Source: Urophycis tenuis
Taxonomy: Eukaryota; Chordata; Actinopteri; Gadiformes; Phycidae
DNA: 64,000 bases
Direction of reading: 5' to 3'
Assembly (NCBI GenBank): GCA_036785325.1
Contig: JAXIVH010000012.1
Location: forward strand, 5,451,799-5,515,798
The translations under genes and the position numbers were made by a program. Under the pieces are notes generated by a model. It ran no database searches and was not told where the DNA came from. It worked only from the letters and a program-made list of their open reading frames with translations. Below, piece after piece: positions 43,474 through 53,547 of the stretch (position 1 is its first letter; every line of letters begins with the position of its first letter).

Positions 43474-43615
43474 TACATTTACATTTAGGGCATTTAGCAG
43501 ACACTTTTATCCAAAGCGACTTACAAAGAGTACATTAGTCATAAGACGGTGAAATATTTAATTGCTGCTAATACGGTAATAAAGTCACCAGAACAAGTTT
43601 CAAGCATTTCAATTG
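43474..43615 (-). mobile_element. L2-like LINE 3' tail, part of split copy
   Basis: Plus-strand text CATTTAGGGCATTTAGCAGAC...CCAAAGCGACTTACAA is the reversed 3' tail of the L2 family seen at 18738. Its coding part resumes at 53899-54136. A short repeat AAGACAA (minus strand) flanks the two outer ends and may be the target duplication. Confidence 0.7.
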
Positions 43616-43745
43616 CTTAACCGGCAGCCTTGGATGACAGCCAAACATCAGAAAGTATGGTGTATGCCTCGTGGTCTGGTGGGGGGTAGTGTTATTGGCA
43701 AAAACAGACGAAACTGTGAGGAAAATTACTATCCGTTTCCTACAT
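43616..43745 (-). pseudogene. LTR-retrotransposon integrase fragment
   Basis: On the minus strand one frame reads NNTTPHQTTRHTPYFLMFG then CHPRLPV, the conserved region after the catalytic Glu in Ty3/gypsy-type integrases. It has the same orientation as the LTR and Gag at 53026-53898, so it is likely the distal part of the same element, whose 3' LTR is missing through deletion. Confidence 0.6.
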
Positions 43746-43908
43746 CACCACAAAGCTGTTATGTGGGAGTTAAGTCTATGACCTCACTTACTGTATATTT
43801 GAGTGGGATTCTTCAGGACACGATACCGCAAATCATGCTATCATGATTCAGTTGTTTTGATATGATTTAGTCAGAGGCGGACAGAGTCTGAATGAATGGA
43901 GTGGCGCA

Positions 43909-44535
43909 ATGGCGGCGGCAAGGAGACGCAGCGATGCACGGGCTGCATATCCACACTTCTTATCACATCTAGAAGGCTGCTCATCCTCCGACGAAACACT
44001 TTTGTCAGCCACAAAGCCCAACACTTTTGTTTGTGACAAACACTACAAAACCGCGATCTGGCAGAAAATCCACAACACGCTTTTTATAACTTTGTTGCTG
44101 CTTACCACTGTCGGCCCTCCGCTACGGGTCTACCTGTCCAGGAAGAAACACGCGGAACACCTATGCTTTGACAACTATCGGACAGGAGAACACTGGCGTT
44201 TGCACTCAAACTGTGCCGCAAACACTAGGACTGTATCCTATCACCACAACTTGCTCGGACTCTATGTCATCTACTCATCTGTTTTGCATAATGGTTGTGC
44301 CACGATTGACCACCGTAATCACAAAAAACAGCGAGGACTCACCTCTCCACCACGGAAGATCCACAGCGTACTACTCCTCTTACTGCTGTTATCCGGGAAT
44401 GTACAACTCAATCCAGGACCAGTAGTCACTCGGAGCGCATCACAAGTCATCGGTGCCAAACTCCCTTCAACAACAACTGTAGCGACATCGCCCAAGGAGG
44501 TGAGTTTCTGTGGAGCATCCCCCTTATTAGAGTAG
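43909..44535 (+). pseudogene. LINE N-terminal frame with 2A-like peptide
   Basis: 208-residue frame. Residues 152-171 are a leucine run leading into SGNVQLNPGP (44392-44421). This resembles the 2A ribosome-skipping motif D-V/I-E-x-N-P-G-P; here D and E are N and Q. 2A-like peptides near the N-terminus are known in some CR1- and L2-group LINEs. Function of the remaining sequence is not recognised. Confidence 0.6.
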
Positions 44536-44540
44536 ATGCC

Positions 44541-45304
44541 TTGGCCTTAGACTTCAACGAGCTAACCAGCACAATGGCGGCGCTAACGCGGGAATATCAG
44601 CCTAAAAACTCTGTTCCTAACGATGTTAGGTGCATCAATCCTGCTGTTAAAAATCAAATCTCTTTTAAAACTTTTCAAACCGTTAATCATGTAAAGGTCG
44701 TTTGGGATCCAAAGCGGAAACCAAGAGGACTTTTTGGTGGCCACCTAAACATCAGAAGTATCGTCTCAAAAACTGAACAGTTGACTCATCTACTAGTGAA
44801 CTCAAACTTGGACTTTTTGTGCATTTTGTGCATACATGGCTTCAACATTCTACTTCCATCAATGTATTTATAATAAGTGGGTTCCAATGTTTCAGACGAG
44901 ACAGGACTGTGGGAAAAGGGGGCGGGGTACTTATGTATGTGAAAGACTCTATCAAATGTGAAAGTATGTTTTTCAAGCCGGCAATCTCCCATGAGTATGT
45001 CGCACTAAAAGTTGTCTTGTCTCAGCAAATGTCATTCATTATTATAGGCTTTTATAGACCCACGACTGCCAATGACACATTTTATGAAGAACTTACTGAT
45101 ATTCTTAAAGAATGTGACCACAACAATGAAAATATTCTCATGGGGGATTTCAATCTCAATTGGGAAGATAAGTCTAAGAGGAGAAAGCTAAAAGTAATTA
45201 CAGACAAATACCATCTAGAACAGCTGATAAAAGGCCCAACCAGAATCACAAAATGTTCAAGCACACAACTTGACCTTTTTTCTGCAATAAACCTGAAAGG
45301 ATAA
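44541..45304 (+). pseudogene. LINE AP endonuclease, broken
   Basis: Pieces in neighbouring frames read HLNIRSIVSKTEQLTHLL (start), GGGVLMYVKDSIKC and NILMGDFNLNWEDKSKRR (GDFN block), ending ITKCSSTQLDLFSAI. It would cut the insertion site. At least one frameshift near 44830-44870 and a stop at 45302-45304. Confidence 0.75.
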
Positions 45305-45415
45305 CAAAAAGTTACAATCTCATCACTGGTTTGTCTGACAACAAGTTAACTCTGGTGGCAAGGAAATTAACCAAAAAAAGATTTAAGAATAATACATCAA
45401 CATCACGCCACAAAA

Positions 45416-46589
45416 ATGTTTTCTGTATACCCAAAAGTAAGCAAGATACATTTGACAATGTCTACAATGTCTGACAATGAGATAAATAACTTGGACTGGG
45501 GAGACATTCTATCCTCTGAAAATCTGGAGCATAGTTGTCAGTTATTTACATCAAAGATCAACGTTGTCAGAGATAAAGTCACTGTTAAAATCAAGAGAAA
45601 AAACAGAAACAAGGTCAACCTGCCTTGGTTCAGTGAAAATCTATGGAAACTGATGAAGAGTAGAGATGTTGCTTTAAAAAAGTCAATTAAGACCGAAAGA
45701 GACACAGACATTTTGGTTTACAAAGGCTTGATTAATGAACAAAGTGATTAATGAACTGAGATTAGCCAAGTCACAATTTTTTCTCCAACTTATGAACGAT
45801 GCTAAAGGCAACAGCAGCGAAATTTGGAAAAGTATCAACAGTTTAATAGGGAGAGGTCAACATCATACTGAGGATATCCAGCTCACAGTTCAGAGCAAGA
45901 CAATAGATGATGGGGCAAAAATTGCCTCCACATTTAATTCTTTCTTTTATCAATTCTGTTCTGGAATTAGGAAACAATTTTAAACCCAGGGAACAATGTA
46001 GCTTCAATGTTGCAGGATAGGGTTTTGACCTAGTCACAGTCACTGAAGACGAAGTAAAGAAAGTGATTTGCTCCCTAAGAAACTCATAAAGCAAAGATAC
46101 TTCCCATCCTGGACACAGTGTTTATCAAAAAACACTCAGCTACTCTAATCCCCCCTATTGCCCATTTAGTAAAGCTCTCAATTACTCACAGTTTATTTCC
46201 TACAGACTGGAAACATGCCATTGTAACTCCCATCTTCAAATCTGGTGACCGCCATGTAGTCAGTAACTACAGACCCATAAGCATATTACCAGTAATCTCC
46301 AAGGTTGCTGAAAAAGTGGTCAGAAACCAACTTACAGACCACATTAACAGCTGCAACCCTGGTCTAAACTCAGCCCAGTTTGGATTCAGAAAACATCACT
46401 CCACAGAAACAGCCATCCTACACTTAACAGAGCAAATCAGATCTGGTCTTGAAAAAGGTGGAGTTGTTGGAGCTGTGTTCTTAGACTTAAGTAAAGCATT
46501 TGACACAGTTAACCATAGTGTTCTCATTTCTAAACTCTCCAACTTCAACCTTTCATCCAACACACTTGCATGGATATCATCATACCTAT
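45416..46589 (+). pseudogene. LINE linker and RT N-terminal half
   Basis: After a degenerate linker (45416-45983) the RT reads LFPTDWKHAIVTPIFKSGD, VSNYRPISILPVISKVAEK, AQFGFRKHHSTETAIL and FLDLSKAFDTVNHSVLISKL, then SYLSHRR at the break. The RT continues at 49505 with QCVKIKDACSSYL and MGVPQGSVLGPLLFSLYIKD. Confidence 0.8.
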
Positions 46590-46628
46590 CCCATAGAAGG
46601 CATCCATCCATCCATCCATATCCTCCGC

Positions 46629-49139
46629 TTATCCGGGGTCGGGTCGCGGGGGCAGCAGCCTGAGGAGAGAAGCCCAAACTTCCCTCTCCCCAGCCACTTC
46701 GTCCAGCTCTTCCGGGGGGATCCCAAGGCGTTCCCAGGCCAGCCGAGAGACATAGTCCCTCCAGCGTGTCCTGGGTCTTCCCCGGGGCCTCCTCCCGGAG
46801 GGACGTGCCCGGAACACCTCCCCAGGGAGGCGTCCAGGAGGCATCCTCACTAGATGCCCGAGCCACCGCAACTGGCTCCTCTCGATGCGGAGGAGCAGCG
46901 GTTCTACTCTGAGCCCCTCCCGGATGACAAGGGAGAGCCCGGACACCCTGCGGAGGAAACTCATTTCGGCCGCTTGTATTCGCGATCTCGTTCTTTCGGT
47001 CACTACCCACAGCTCGTGACCATAGGTGAGGGTAGAAACGTAGATTGACCGGTAAATCGAGAGCTTCGCCTTTAGGCTCAGCTCCTTCTTCACCATGACG
47101 GACCGGTGCAGAGCCCGCATCACTGCCGACGCCGCACCGATCCGTCGGTCAATCTCCCGCTCCATCCTCCCCTCACTCGTGAACAAGACCCCGAGATACT
47201 TGAACTCCTCCACTTGAGGCAGAATCTCCTCCCCGACCCGGAGAGTGCACTCCACCCTTTTCCGGCCGAGAACCATGGCCTCGGATTTGGAGGTGCTGAT
47301 CCTCATCCCAGCCGCTTCACATTCGGCTGCGAACCGCTCCAGTGAGAGCTGAAGGTCACGGCCCGATGAAGCCAACAGGACAAGATCATCTGCGAAAAGC
47401 AGTGACGCAATCCTGAGGCCACCGAACCGTAACCCCTCAACGCCCTGGCTGCGCCTAGAAATTCTGTCCATAAAAGTTGTGAACAGAATCGGTGACAAAG
47501 GGCAGCCCTGGCGGAGGCCAACCCCCACCGGAAACAGGCTCGACTTACTGCCGGCAATGCGGACCAAGCTCTGGCACCGGGAGTACAGGGACCCGATGGC
47601 CCGTAACAGCGGGCCCGGTACCCCATACTCCCGGAGCACCCCCCACAGGGCTCCCCGAGGGACACGGTCGAACGCCTTCTCCAAGTCCACAAAGCACATG
47701 TAGACTGGTTGGGCGAACTCCCATGCACCCTCGAGCACCGCGCCAAGGGTATAGAGCTGGTCCACAGTTCCACGGCCGGGACGAAAACCACATTGCTCCT
47801 CCTGAATCCGAGGTTTGACTATCCTACGGACCCTCCTCTCCAGGACCCCCGAATAGACCTTACCGGGGAGGCTGAGGAGTGTGATCCCCCTGTAGTTGGA
47901 GCACACCCTCCGGTCCCCCTTTTTGAAGAGGGGAACCACCACCCCGGTCTGCCAATCCAGAGGCACTGCCCCCGATGTCCACGCGATGCTGCAGAGACGT
48001 GTCAACCAAGACAGCCCCACAGCATCCAGGGCCTTTAGGAACTCGGGGTGGATCTCGTCCACCCCCGGGGCCTTGCCACCGAGGAGCTTTTTAACCACCT
48101 CGGCGATCTCAGCCACGGAGATAGGAGAGTCCCCCCCCGAGTCCCCAGACCCTGCTTCCTCAGTGGAAGGCGTGTTGGTGGGATTGAGGAGGTCTTCGAA
48201 GTATTCCCCCCACCGATTCACAACGTCCCGAGTCGAGGTCAGCAGCGCCCCGTCTCTCCCATACACGGTGTTGACAGAGCACTGCTTCCCCCTCCTGAGA
48301 CGCCGGATGGTGGTCCAGAACCTCCTCGAAGCCGTTCGGAAGTCCTTCTCCATGGCCTCACCAAACTCCTCCCACACCCGAGTTTTTGCCTCCGCAACCG
48401 CCGAAGCCGCGCCCCGCTTGGCCCGCCGGTACCCATCAGCTGCCTCAGGAGTCCCACGGGCCAAAAAGGCCCGGTAGGACTTCTTCTTCAGCTTGACGGC
48501 ATCCCTTACCGCTGGGGTCCACCAGCGGGTTCGGGGGTTGCCGCCGCGACAGGCACCGACGACCTTACGGCCACAGCTCCGGTCGGCCGCTTCAAAAATG
48601 GAGGCACGGAACAAGGTCCACTCGGACTCTATGTCCCCCGCCTCCCCCGGGACATGGTTGAAGCTCTCCCGGAGGTGGGAGTTGAAGCTCGTTCTGACAG
48701 GAGATTCAGCCAGACGTTCCCAGAAGACCCTCACAGTACGTTTGGGTCTGCCAGGTCTGACCGGCATCTTTCCCCGCCATCGGAGCCAACTCGCCACCAG
48801 GTGGTGATCAGTTGACAGCTCCGCCCCTCTCTTCACCCGAGTGTCCAAGACATGCAGCCGCAAGTCCGATGATACAACTACAAAGTCGATCATCGAACTG
48901 CGGCCTAGGGTGTCCTGGTGCCAAGTGCACATGTGGACACCCTTATGCTTGAACATGGTGTTCGTTATGGACAATCCATAACGAGCACAGAAGTCCAACA
49001 ACAAAACACCATTCGGGTTCAGATCAGGGGGGCCGTTCCTCCCAATCACGCCCCTCCAGGTCTCACTGTCATTGCCCACATGGGCGTTGAAGTCCCCCAG
49101 CAGAACAAGGGAGTCCCCAGAAGGAGCGCTTTCCAACAC
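46629..49139 (-). CDS. RTE-like LINE: endonuclease C-terminus, linker and full reverse transcriptase
   Basis: Long open frame of 836 residues. It starts in the endonuclease (LVLLGDFNAHVGND, STDHHLVASW) and continues through the linker, where the sister copy has stop and frameshift. The RT is complete: LFKKGDRRVCSNYRGI, EEQCGFRPGRGTVDQL, CFVDLEKAFDRVPRG, LRQGCPLSPILF and FADDLVLLA with the catalytic DD. The C-terminal end reads WRDYVSRLAWERLG ... LLRLLPPRPDPG. One base insertion near 49205 separates it from the first part of the endonuclease. By frame integrity this is the youngest-looking LINE here, though 5'-truncated. Confidence 0.88.
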   Translation of the reverse strand: MLESAPSGDSLVLLGDFNAHVGNDSETWRGVIGRNGPPDLNPNGVLLLDFCARYGLSITNTMFKHKGVHMCTWHQDTLGRSSMIDFVVVSSDLRLHVLDTRVKRGAELSTDHHLVASWLRWRGKMPVRPGRPKRTVRVFWERLAESPVRTSFNSHLRESFNHVPGEAGDIESEWTLFRASIFEAADRSCGRKVVGACRGGNPRTRWWTPAVRDAVKLKKKSYRAFLARGTPEAADGYRRAKRGAASAVAEAKTRVWEEFGEAMEKDFRTASRRFWTTIRRLRRGKQCSVNTVYGRDGALLTSTRDVVNRWGEYFEDLLNPTNTPSTEEAGSGDSGGDSPISVAEIAEVVKKLLGGKAPGVDEIHPEFLKALDAVGLSWLTRLCSIAWTSGAVPLDWQTGVVVPLFKKGDRRVCSNYRGITLLSLPGKVYSGVLERRVRRIVKPRIQEEQCGFRPGRGTVDQLYTLGAVLEGAWEFAQPVYMCFVDLEKAFDRVPRGALWGVLREYGVPGPLLRAIGSLYSRCQSLVRIAGSKSSLFPVGVGLRQGCPLSPILFTTFMDRISRRSQGVEGLRFGGLRIASLLFADDLVLLASSGRDLQLSLERFAAECEAAGMRISTSKSEAMVLGRKRVECTLRVGEEILPQVEEFKYLGVLFTSEGRMEREIDRRIGAASAVMRALHRSVMVKKELSLKAKLSIYRSIYVSTLTYGHELWVVTERTRSRIQAAEMSFLRRVSGLSLVIREGLRVEPLLLRIERSQLRWLGHLVRMPPGRLPGEVFRARPSGRRPRGRPRTRWRDYVSRLAWERLGIPPEELDEVAGEREVWASLLRLLPPRPDPG

Positions 49140-49152
49140 CCCCCCTAAGGAC

Positions 49153-49498
49153 TCAAGAAAGGGTGGGTACTCTGAACTGCCGTTCGGTGCATAAGCACAA
49201 ACGACAGGTCAGGACCCGTCCCCCCACCCGAAGGCGGAGGGAGGCTACCCTCTCGTCTACCGGGGTGAACCCCAACGTACAGGCACCAAGCCGGGGGGAG
49301 ATAAGCATTCCCACCCCCGCTCGGCGCCTCTCCCCAGGGGCAACTCCAGAGTGGAAAAGAGTCCAACCCCTCTGAAGGACGCTGGTTCCAGAGCCCAAAC
49401 TGTGTGTCGAGGTGAGCCCGACTATGTCCAGCCGGTACCTCTCAGCCTCGCACACCAGCTCCGGCTCCTTCCCCGCCAGAGAGGTGACGTTCCACGTC
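49153..49498 (-). pseudogene. RTE-like LINE endonuclease N-terminus, out of frame
   Basis: Reads GTWNVTSLAGKEPELVCEAE ... LGFTPVDERVASLRLRVGG and then loses frame at VLTC because of one extra C near 49205 (the copy at 32340 reads VLTVVCAYAPNG). The start of the LINE is cut off here by 5' truncation. Confidence 0.8.
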
Positions 49499-49625
49499 CC
49501 CATAGAAGGCAGTGTGTGAAAATCAAAGATGCATGCTCCAGCTACTTGAGGTGCACAATGGGTGTACCTCAAGGATCTGTGTTAGGCCCACTACTCTTCA
49601 GTCTGTACATTAAAGATCCCATGCC
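49499..49625 (+). pseudogene. CR1/L2-like LINE RT continuation
   Basis: RRQCVKIKDACSSYLRCTMG then VPQGSVLGPLLFSLYIKD, joining the RT segment that ends at 46589. The YxDD box and the C-terminus are missing; the sequence changes at about 49625. Confidence 0.8.
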
Positions 49626-49912
49626 ATTAAAATCCCATTTTTGCTATTGTTTGTTAAATAACCTAGGTCAGAATAAGTTTGCGACCTGTGGTAAGTTTGA
49701 AATCTATGCAGTGTCTGCTGTATGCAATAGCCAACGAAAGTAAAAAGGCAGAAAAAACGAGCCGATCTGAAAACAGTGACACTGTGACGTAGAAGTGCCA
49801 CATTATTATTCATGAACCCGCCCACTTGGTTGGTTTGTAACCACCCACAGAATTTCTGAAGGAGTCGAGATTGAGCCAGTAGTAACAGGTTAGTTACAGA
49901 ATTGTGAATGCA
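49626..49912 (+). promoter_or_regulatory. Putative 5' region of the THAP gene
   Basis: No coding content. CCCGCCCAC near 49818, a TGACGT-like sequence near 49784 and ATTATTATTCATGA may be promoter elements for the THAP exon that follows; this is inference from position only. Confidence 0.3.
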
Positions 49913-51656
49913 ATGGCAGAACGAAATCGAACCTGTGTGTTATGCCAAAGCAACTCGTCCACATTGCATCTCCTGCCAAAGACAGAGGAATTAAGGGAGA
50001 AATGGTTGCAATTTATTTTTGGAGATCGAATACCAGAAAACTATGGAAGCAGATTAGTGCTTTGTTCGGCGCATTTCAAGGACGATAACTTCGTCAACTT
50101 CGGGGAGTACAGCAGTGGGTTTGCCTCAAAGTTGGTTTTGAAACCTGGAGTTGTGCCATCACGGAGGTTGCCCACCTCTCCATCAGCCGTAAGTACTTTT
50201 ATACTTTTAAGTTATATGTAATTAGCAGCTACATGATCTATGTGCCCATTTTGGAGAACGCTAGCAGCTAGCATGAACAGTAAAGTCGCACTTGCAGCTA
50301 GCGCTAACTTCAATCCATGGTAGCCGCCTAGATATACCAATATGGTTACAGTGAAGGTAAAGGAAAAGAACAACACAGCACAAAACATATTCCTGCCACC
50401 ATTATACTTTTGATTTAATTGAGGTGACCAGGGCAATGGTCAACCTTTTTGCTTGTAGCTACTAACACAGTGCTGACATGACTGGTTGTGTAGGCTAATC
50501 ACCAAGAGGTTTGATAAGGTAGCCAGCCTACTGTTGCAAGTTATGATTATCAGCGAGTTGCATAATAAGAAAAAGTATACCCGCACACTGTCGCTGCTCA
50601 TCTAATACAATCACTGGAAGCAGCAGCGACAGTGTGCGGGTATACTTTTTCTTATTATCTGACGGACTCTTTACCCTGCACCTGTACAGAGTTGGATGTG
50701 CTCTCTCTACTACTATCAGTGAGTTATAGCCCTAAGGGATTTTCTGCCCTTACACGGTATCTATATTTGTATATATGTGTACAATTTCTGCATAGTTTTC
50801 TTCATGTCAGCAGCACAACCGTCTAGTAGTTATGGTTACAAAACTAATCTGGGAGCTATCAGGATAATTTGCCTGTAGATGAGGATAACTTGTAGGCTAG
50901 TCTACTACTCAGATAAGTTTGCTTTTATTACAGTGTAAGTTAACATCTATGTCAAATTTTCCAGGACTTTATTCATTTGGCTTCAGGCTATGATTTAGCT
51001 TTATGTTTTACTTGGTGTCTAATTGTCTCTTGTGTGTATTATGTCATTTAGAGCACATCAAGAACATCCAACAACCATGCATCTTGCCAAACAGATCCAC
51101 CTAGTCTGTCATCCAGTGGTACACAGCTTTCTGTTGGTACTTTACGCAGTCATGTGAGAAGCAGAGGTTTGTGATTTCATTCATTTTTCAAATGCTCATG
51201 TGCCAAGTAACTTTTGTTCTGATCATGCAGTGTTGATAATGGTGGCTAAACCAAATAAACTCAGTTCATCCACATGTCATATTTATACAATAGGGTTTGC
51301 AAAAATCTAAATAGTTCATGCACCTTCAGCACAACTTGCCAGCCATAGTATATACACTTAATTACTCTACTAATTTTTTAAATCTACACACCTGAAGTAA
51401 TCTATAGATTACTGGATGGCTTCTGTTGTTATTCTCACATAAATGGTGTAACAAAACAGTAATATGCCGTAATATTCCTTAGGCACACAAACTACTGCCT
51501 GCTCTGTAATTGTGCGTATAACTACCGATGATGCATCTTGGGGACCCTCGACCTCTACGCCAATCAAGCTAACGCCAGCTAAAAGACCTCGGTTATCTGT
51601 AGAGGAGGAAGATGCAGGGGAAGAGTCCACATTGAAAGCAGTAAAAACACAACCAA
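49913..51656 (+). CDS. THAP-domain gene, three exons, 3' incomplete
   Basis: Exon 1 (49913-50188) starts MAERNRTCVLCQ and encodes a THAP zinc finger: C-x2-C (CVLC), W in EKWLQFIF, C-x2-H (CSAHF) and the AVPxx-like end LKPGVVPSRRLP. Donor GTAAGT follows. Exon 2 (51052-51166) follows acceptor ATGTCATTTAG and reads STSRTSNNHASCQTDPPSL ... VGTLRSHVRSR. Exon 3 (51483-51656) follows ATTCCTTAG and reads GTQTTACSVIVRITTDDASW ... PAKRPRLSVEEED, then donor GTAAGT. Frame is kept across both joins. THAP proteins bind DNA; many fish members come from transposases. No downstream exon or transposase domain was found, so the gene is probably truncated. Splice sites are predicted, not observed. Confidence 0.65.
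50562..50658. repeat. Perfect 37 bp inverted repeat
   Basis: 50562-50598 and 50622-50658 are exact reverse complements (arms begin ATAATAAGAAAAAGTATACC), with a 23-base spacer. It lies in the first intron of the THAP gene. As RNA it would form a long perfect hairpin. Confidence 0.95.
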
Positions 51657-51782
51657 GTAAGTTGTAAGTAAATATTTATTGATGTATAAAACACTTTGTA
51701 TATTGTTACATGAGGAGTTTACCTACATTGTATTTCTTTTGGGCTATATCTTCAGCCTGATGCATCTCCTCTGTGAAAAGGT

Positions 51783-52140
51783 AGTTCAAGTTCAAGTTCA
51801 AGTTCAAGTGGACTTTATTGTCAGTTAACCATGTAACAGTACATTACACAGAGAACTGAAATTCCGTTTCTACTAACTCCAGATGTGCAGTGTTAAGGAC
51901 AACTTGACAACTAGCATTAGACTAAGTTAAACATAAGACTAAACTAAACTACACTAAGTTAAACATAAGACAACACTAGACATAAAGTGCAGATATATAT
52001 CTACAGAATAGCAACCATCTACAGAGTAAGAAACCAACAACGTAAAGACAACTTTCAACTTACAGACTATCACAGTGAACTTACAGACTATCACAGTGAA
52101 CTTACAGACTATCACAGTGCCTAACCCCCTGCCCTACTAG
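51783..52140. repeat. Repeat-derived region with CAAGTT and 21 bp tandem repeats
   Basis: Starts with four GTTCAA units (51783-51808), then TGGACTTTATTGTCAG, a repeat tail widespread in fish. At 52059-52119 the 21-mer CTTACAGACTATCACAGTGAA occurs about three times. No gene. Confidence 0.7.
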
Positions 52141-52234
52141 GAGGAGCGTCAGAAGATTCCTGTGCCCAGTGACCTGTCGTCCCAATACGAACATCCACCC
52201 TTAGAAGACGCTGTTGCGGCCTATGTTTCACGCT

Positions 52235-52954
52235 TTAGAGTGGAGGAGGTTTAAAGCCAACATATTGGCCTTCAGCATCAGGGAACTCCCTTCGTATGCG
52301 TTGGACCACACAAGAGGGGATGACAACACGTACCCTCCTGCCAAGATATCCCCAGCACCAGCTGACAAATGACCTGTAGGCCAAGTACCAGCAACGGCTG
52401 TCAAAAAGCAGAGGACATTGTTGTTGATGAATATATGGCCAAGGCTGAACTGTACATAGTGTGTGAGTTATATATGACTTGTTTAGTCATGTGTAAATAG
52501 AATAAAGTTTGTTCAAAATGTTCCTTATTTGTATTGGTTTATTGGTAGGTACAGCTCCATCACTTTGACTTTCACTTTACAAAATAGTGTATGAGCTTGG
52601 TAGACATGTTTGAATATGCTGATGTGCCGTAGTGTAGGCATTTTTTCATGCCTCTAACTTGTAAGTTCCCATAATCGCGTTGATAAATGTTCAGGGCATT
52701 TCTCTGGGAATACCTATTGAAACAAACTGGATCTAGTCCTGGGTGGAGGGCCATGCATAATATTTGTGGATTCTCCTCTTCCATTATTCTTACAACCTGT
52801 GCAATCAGATATGTTTCATTAATAAAATCTGATTTTACTGACAGTGTATAACCAAAATGTAATCCATATCATCCATATCAGGCCATGGTGACATGGCCTG
52901 CAGCATACATTCTCCACCTCTGTCTGCACTGTAGAGCAATTCCCACAGGTACAC
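52235..52954 (-). pseudogene. P2X7-ballast-like (zinc cysteine domain) gene fragment
   Basis: Three exon-like blocks on the minus strand. Block a (52954 to about 52898) follows acceptor TTTTGCTTCAG and reads CTCGNCSTVQTEVENVCC, the cysteine cluster of the P2X7 intracellular ballast. Block b (52796 to about 52645) follows TTGCACAG and reads ILCMALHPGLDPVCFNRYSQ and NALNIYQRDYGN. Block c (52397-52235) follows TTTTTGACAG and reads RCWYLAYRSFVSWCWGYLG, VRVVIPSCVVQRIRREFPD and ends GFKPPPL stop. Order and motifs match the ballast domain, which in fish also occurs in proteins without the P2X channel. No channel part is present. Exon ends are uncertain, and the 5' side is cut by a gypsy element, so it is probably a fragment. 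Confidence 0.6.
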
Positions 52955-53025
52955 CTGAAGCAAAAGGTAGGCAATGTGTTTGGCAGCCATCGATAATGAA
53001 ACACAAATTAGGCTATAGGCCTCCC

Positions 53026-53544
53026 TTAGGTGGACTTTACGTGGAGAAGGGATTCCTTCTCCACTAGGGCTGTGGCCCAGAGTAGGGCCCTATCAGACAG
53101 TAAAGTAATGATATAGGCGATCCTGGCACCCTCTGTGGCAAAGGAATAGGGCTGATGCTGGAAAATCAGTGAGCACCGGGTCAGAAATGGTCTGCACCCG
53201 CCAGAGAGACCATCATAGCGTTGAGGAGCAGGTATCTTGGGTTCCGGTCCTGGTGTGTGGGGGTTTCGTTGTTGCCCAGGCGGAGCCAAGGCTGGTGAGG
53301 GTCCTGGCAAACGATTCTCCAGACGTTGCACCGAGTCAAGGAGTAGCCCCACCAAGTCGGTGAGGTGCTGGAGCTGGTCCTGGTGCGCACCCAACATCGC
53401 TCCTTGGTTCGTCAGAGCCGTTCGGACTTGCTTAGCCTCTGAGGAGGGTGCGGGTGACTCCGCGGGATTCGTGTGAGTGGCTGATTCTTGCTGTCGCGGC
53501 AGATTTAGAGTTTGACCACCAGAGGCTCTATTCACCTTAGCCAA
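53026..53544 (-). pseudogene. Ty3/gypsy (sushi-like) Gag fragment
   Basis: 172-residue frame reading QLQHLTDLVGLLLDSVQRLE and RYDGLSGGCRPFLTRCSL followed by IFQHQPYSFATEGARIAYII. The layout resembles the Gag of vertebrate sushi-type gypsy elements (relatives of PEG10/RTL1). It starts directly after the LTR and primer-binding region, and ends where the P2X7-like fragment begins. Confidence 0.75.
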
Positions 53545-53547
53545 TTC

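Larger units (their letters stand above)
43860..46602 (+). mobile_element. CR1/L2-like LINE, 5' part
   Basis: A non-LTR element reading rightward: an N-terminal frame with a 2A-like peptide, an AP endonuclease (GDFNLNWED) and the first part of the RT. It is interrupted at 46603 by another LINE and resumes at 49499. Frames are broken at several points (for example 44535, 44873, 45304, 45983-46118). The left boundary is approximate. Confidence 0.75.
46603..49498 (-). mobile_element. RTE-like LINE, 5'-truncated copy nested in another LINE
   Basis: Same family as 31606-34648, opposite strand, with the (GGAT)n tail at 46603. Target duplication CCCATAGAAGGCA at 46590-46602 and 49499-49511 (13 bp). 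It is truncated within the start of the endonuclease (GTWNVTSL), a usual outcome of target-primed reverse transcription. It splits the host LINE RT between SHRR and QCVKI. Confidence 0.9.

Noticed and set aside
48048..48815. 255-codon plus-strand frame opposite the minus-strand LINE
   Set aside because: Antisense of the GC-rich LINE reverse transcriptase; no protein family features.
52141..52257. Plus-strand frame EERQKIPVPSDLSSQYEHPP as a last THAP exon
   Set aside because: It overlaps the minus-strand ballast-like terminal exon, which has a better acceptor and a recognised motif; no acceptor joins it in phase to THAP exon 3.
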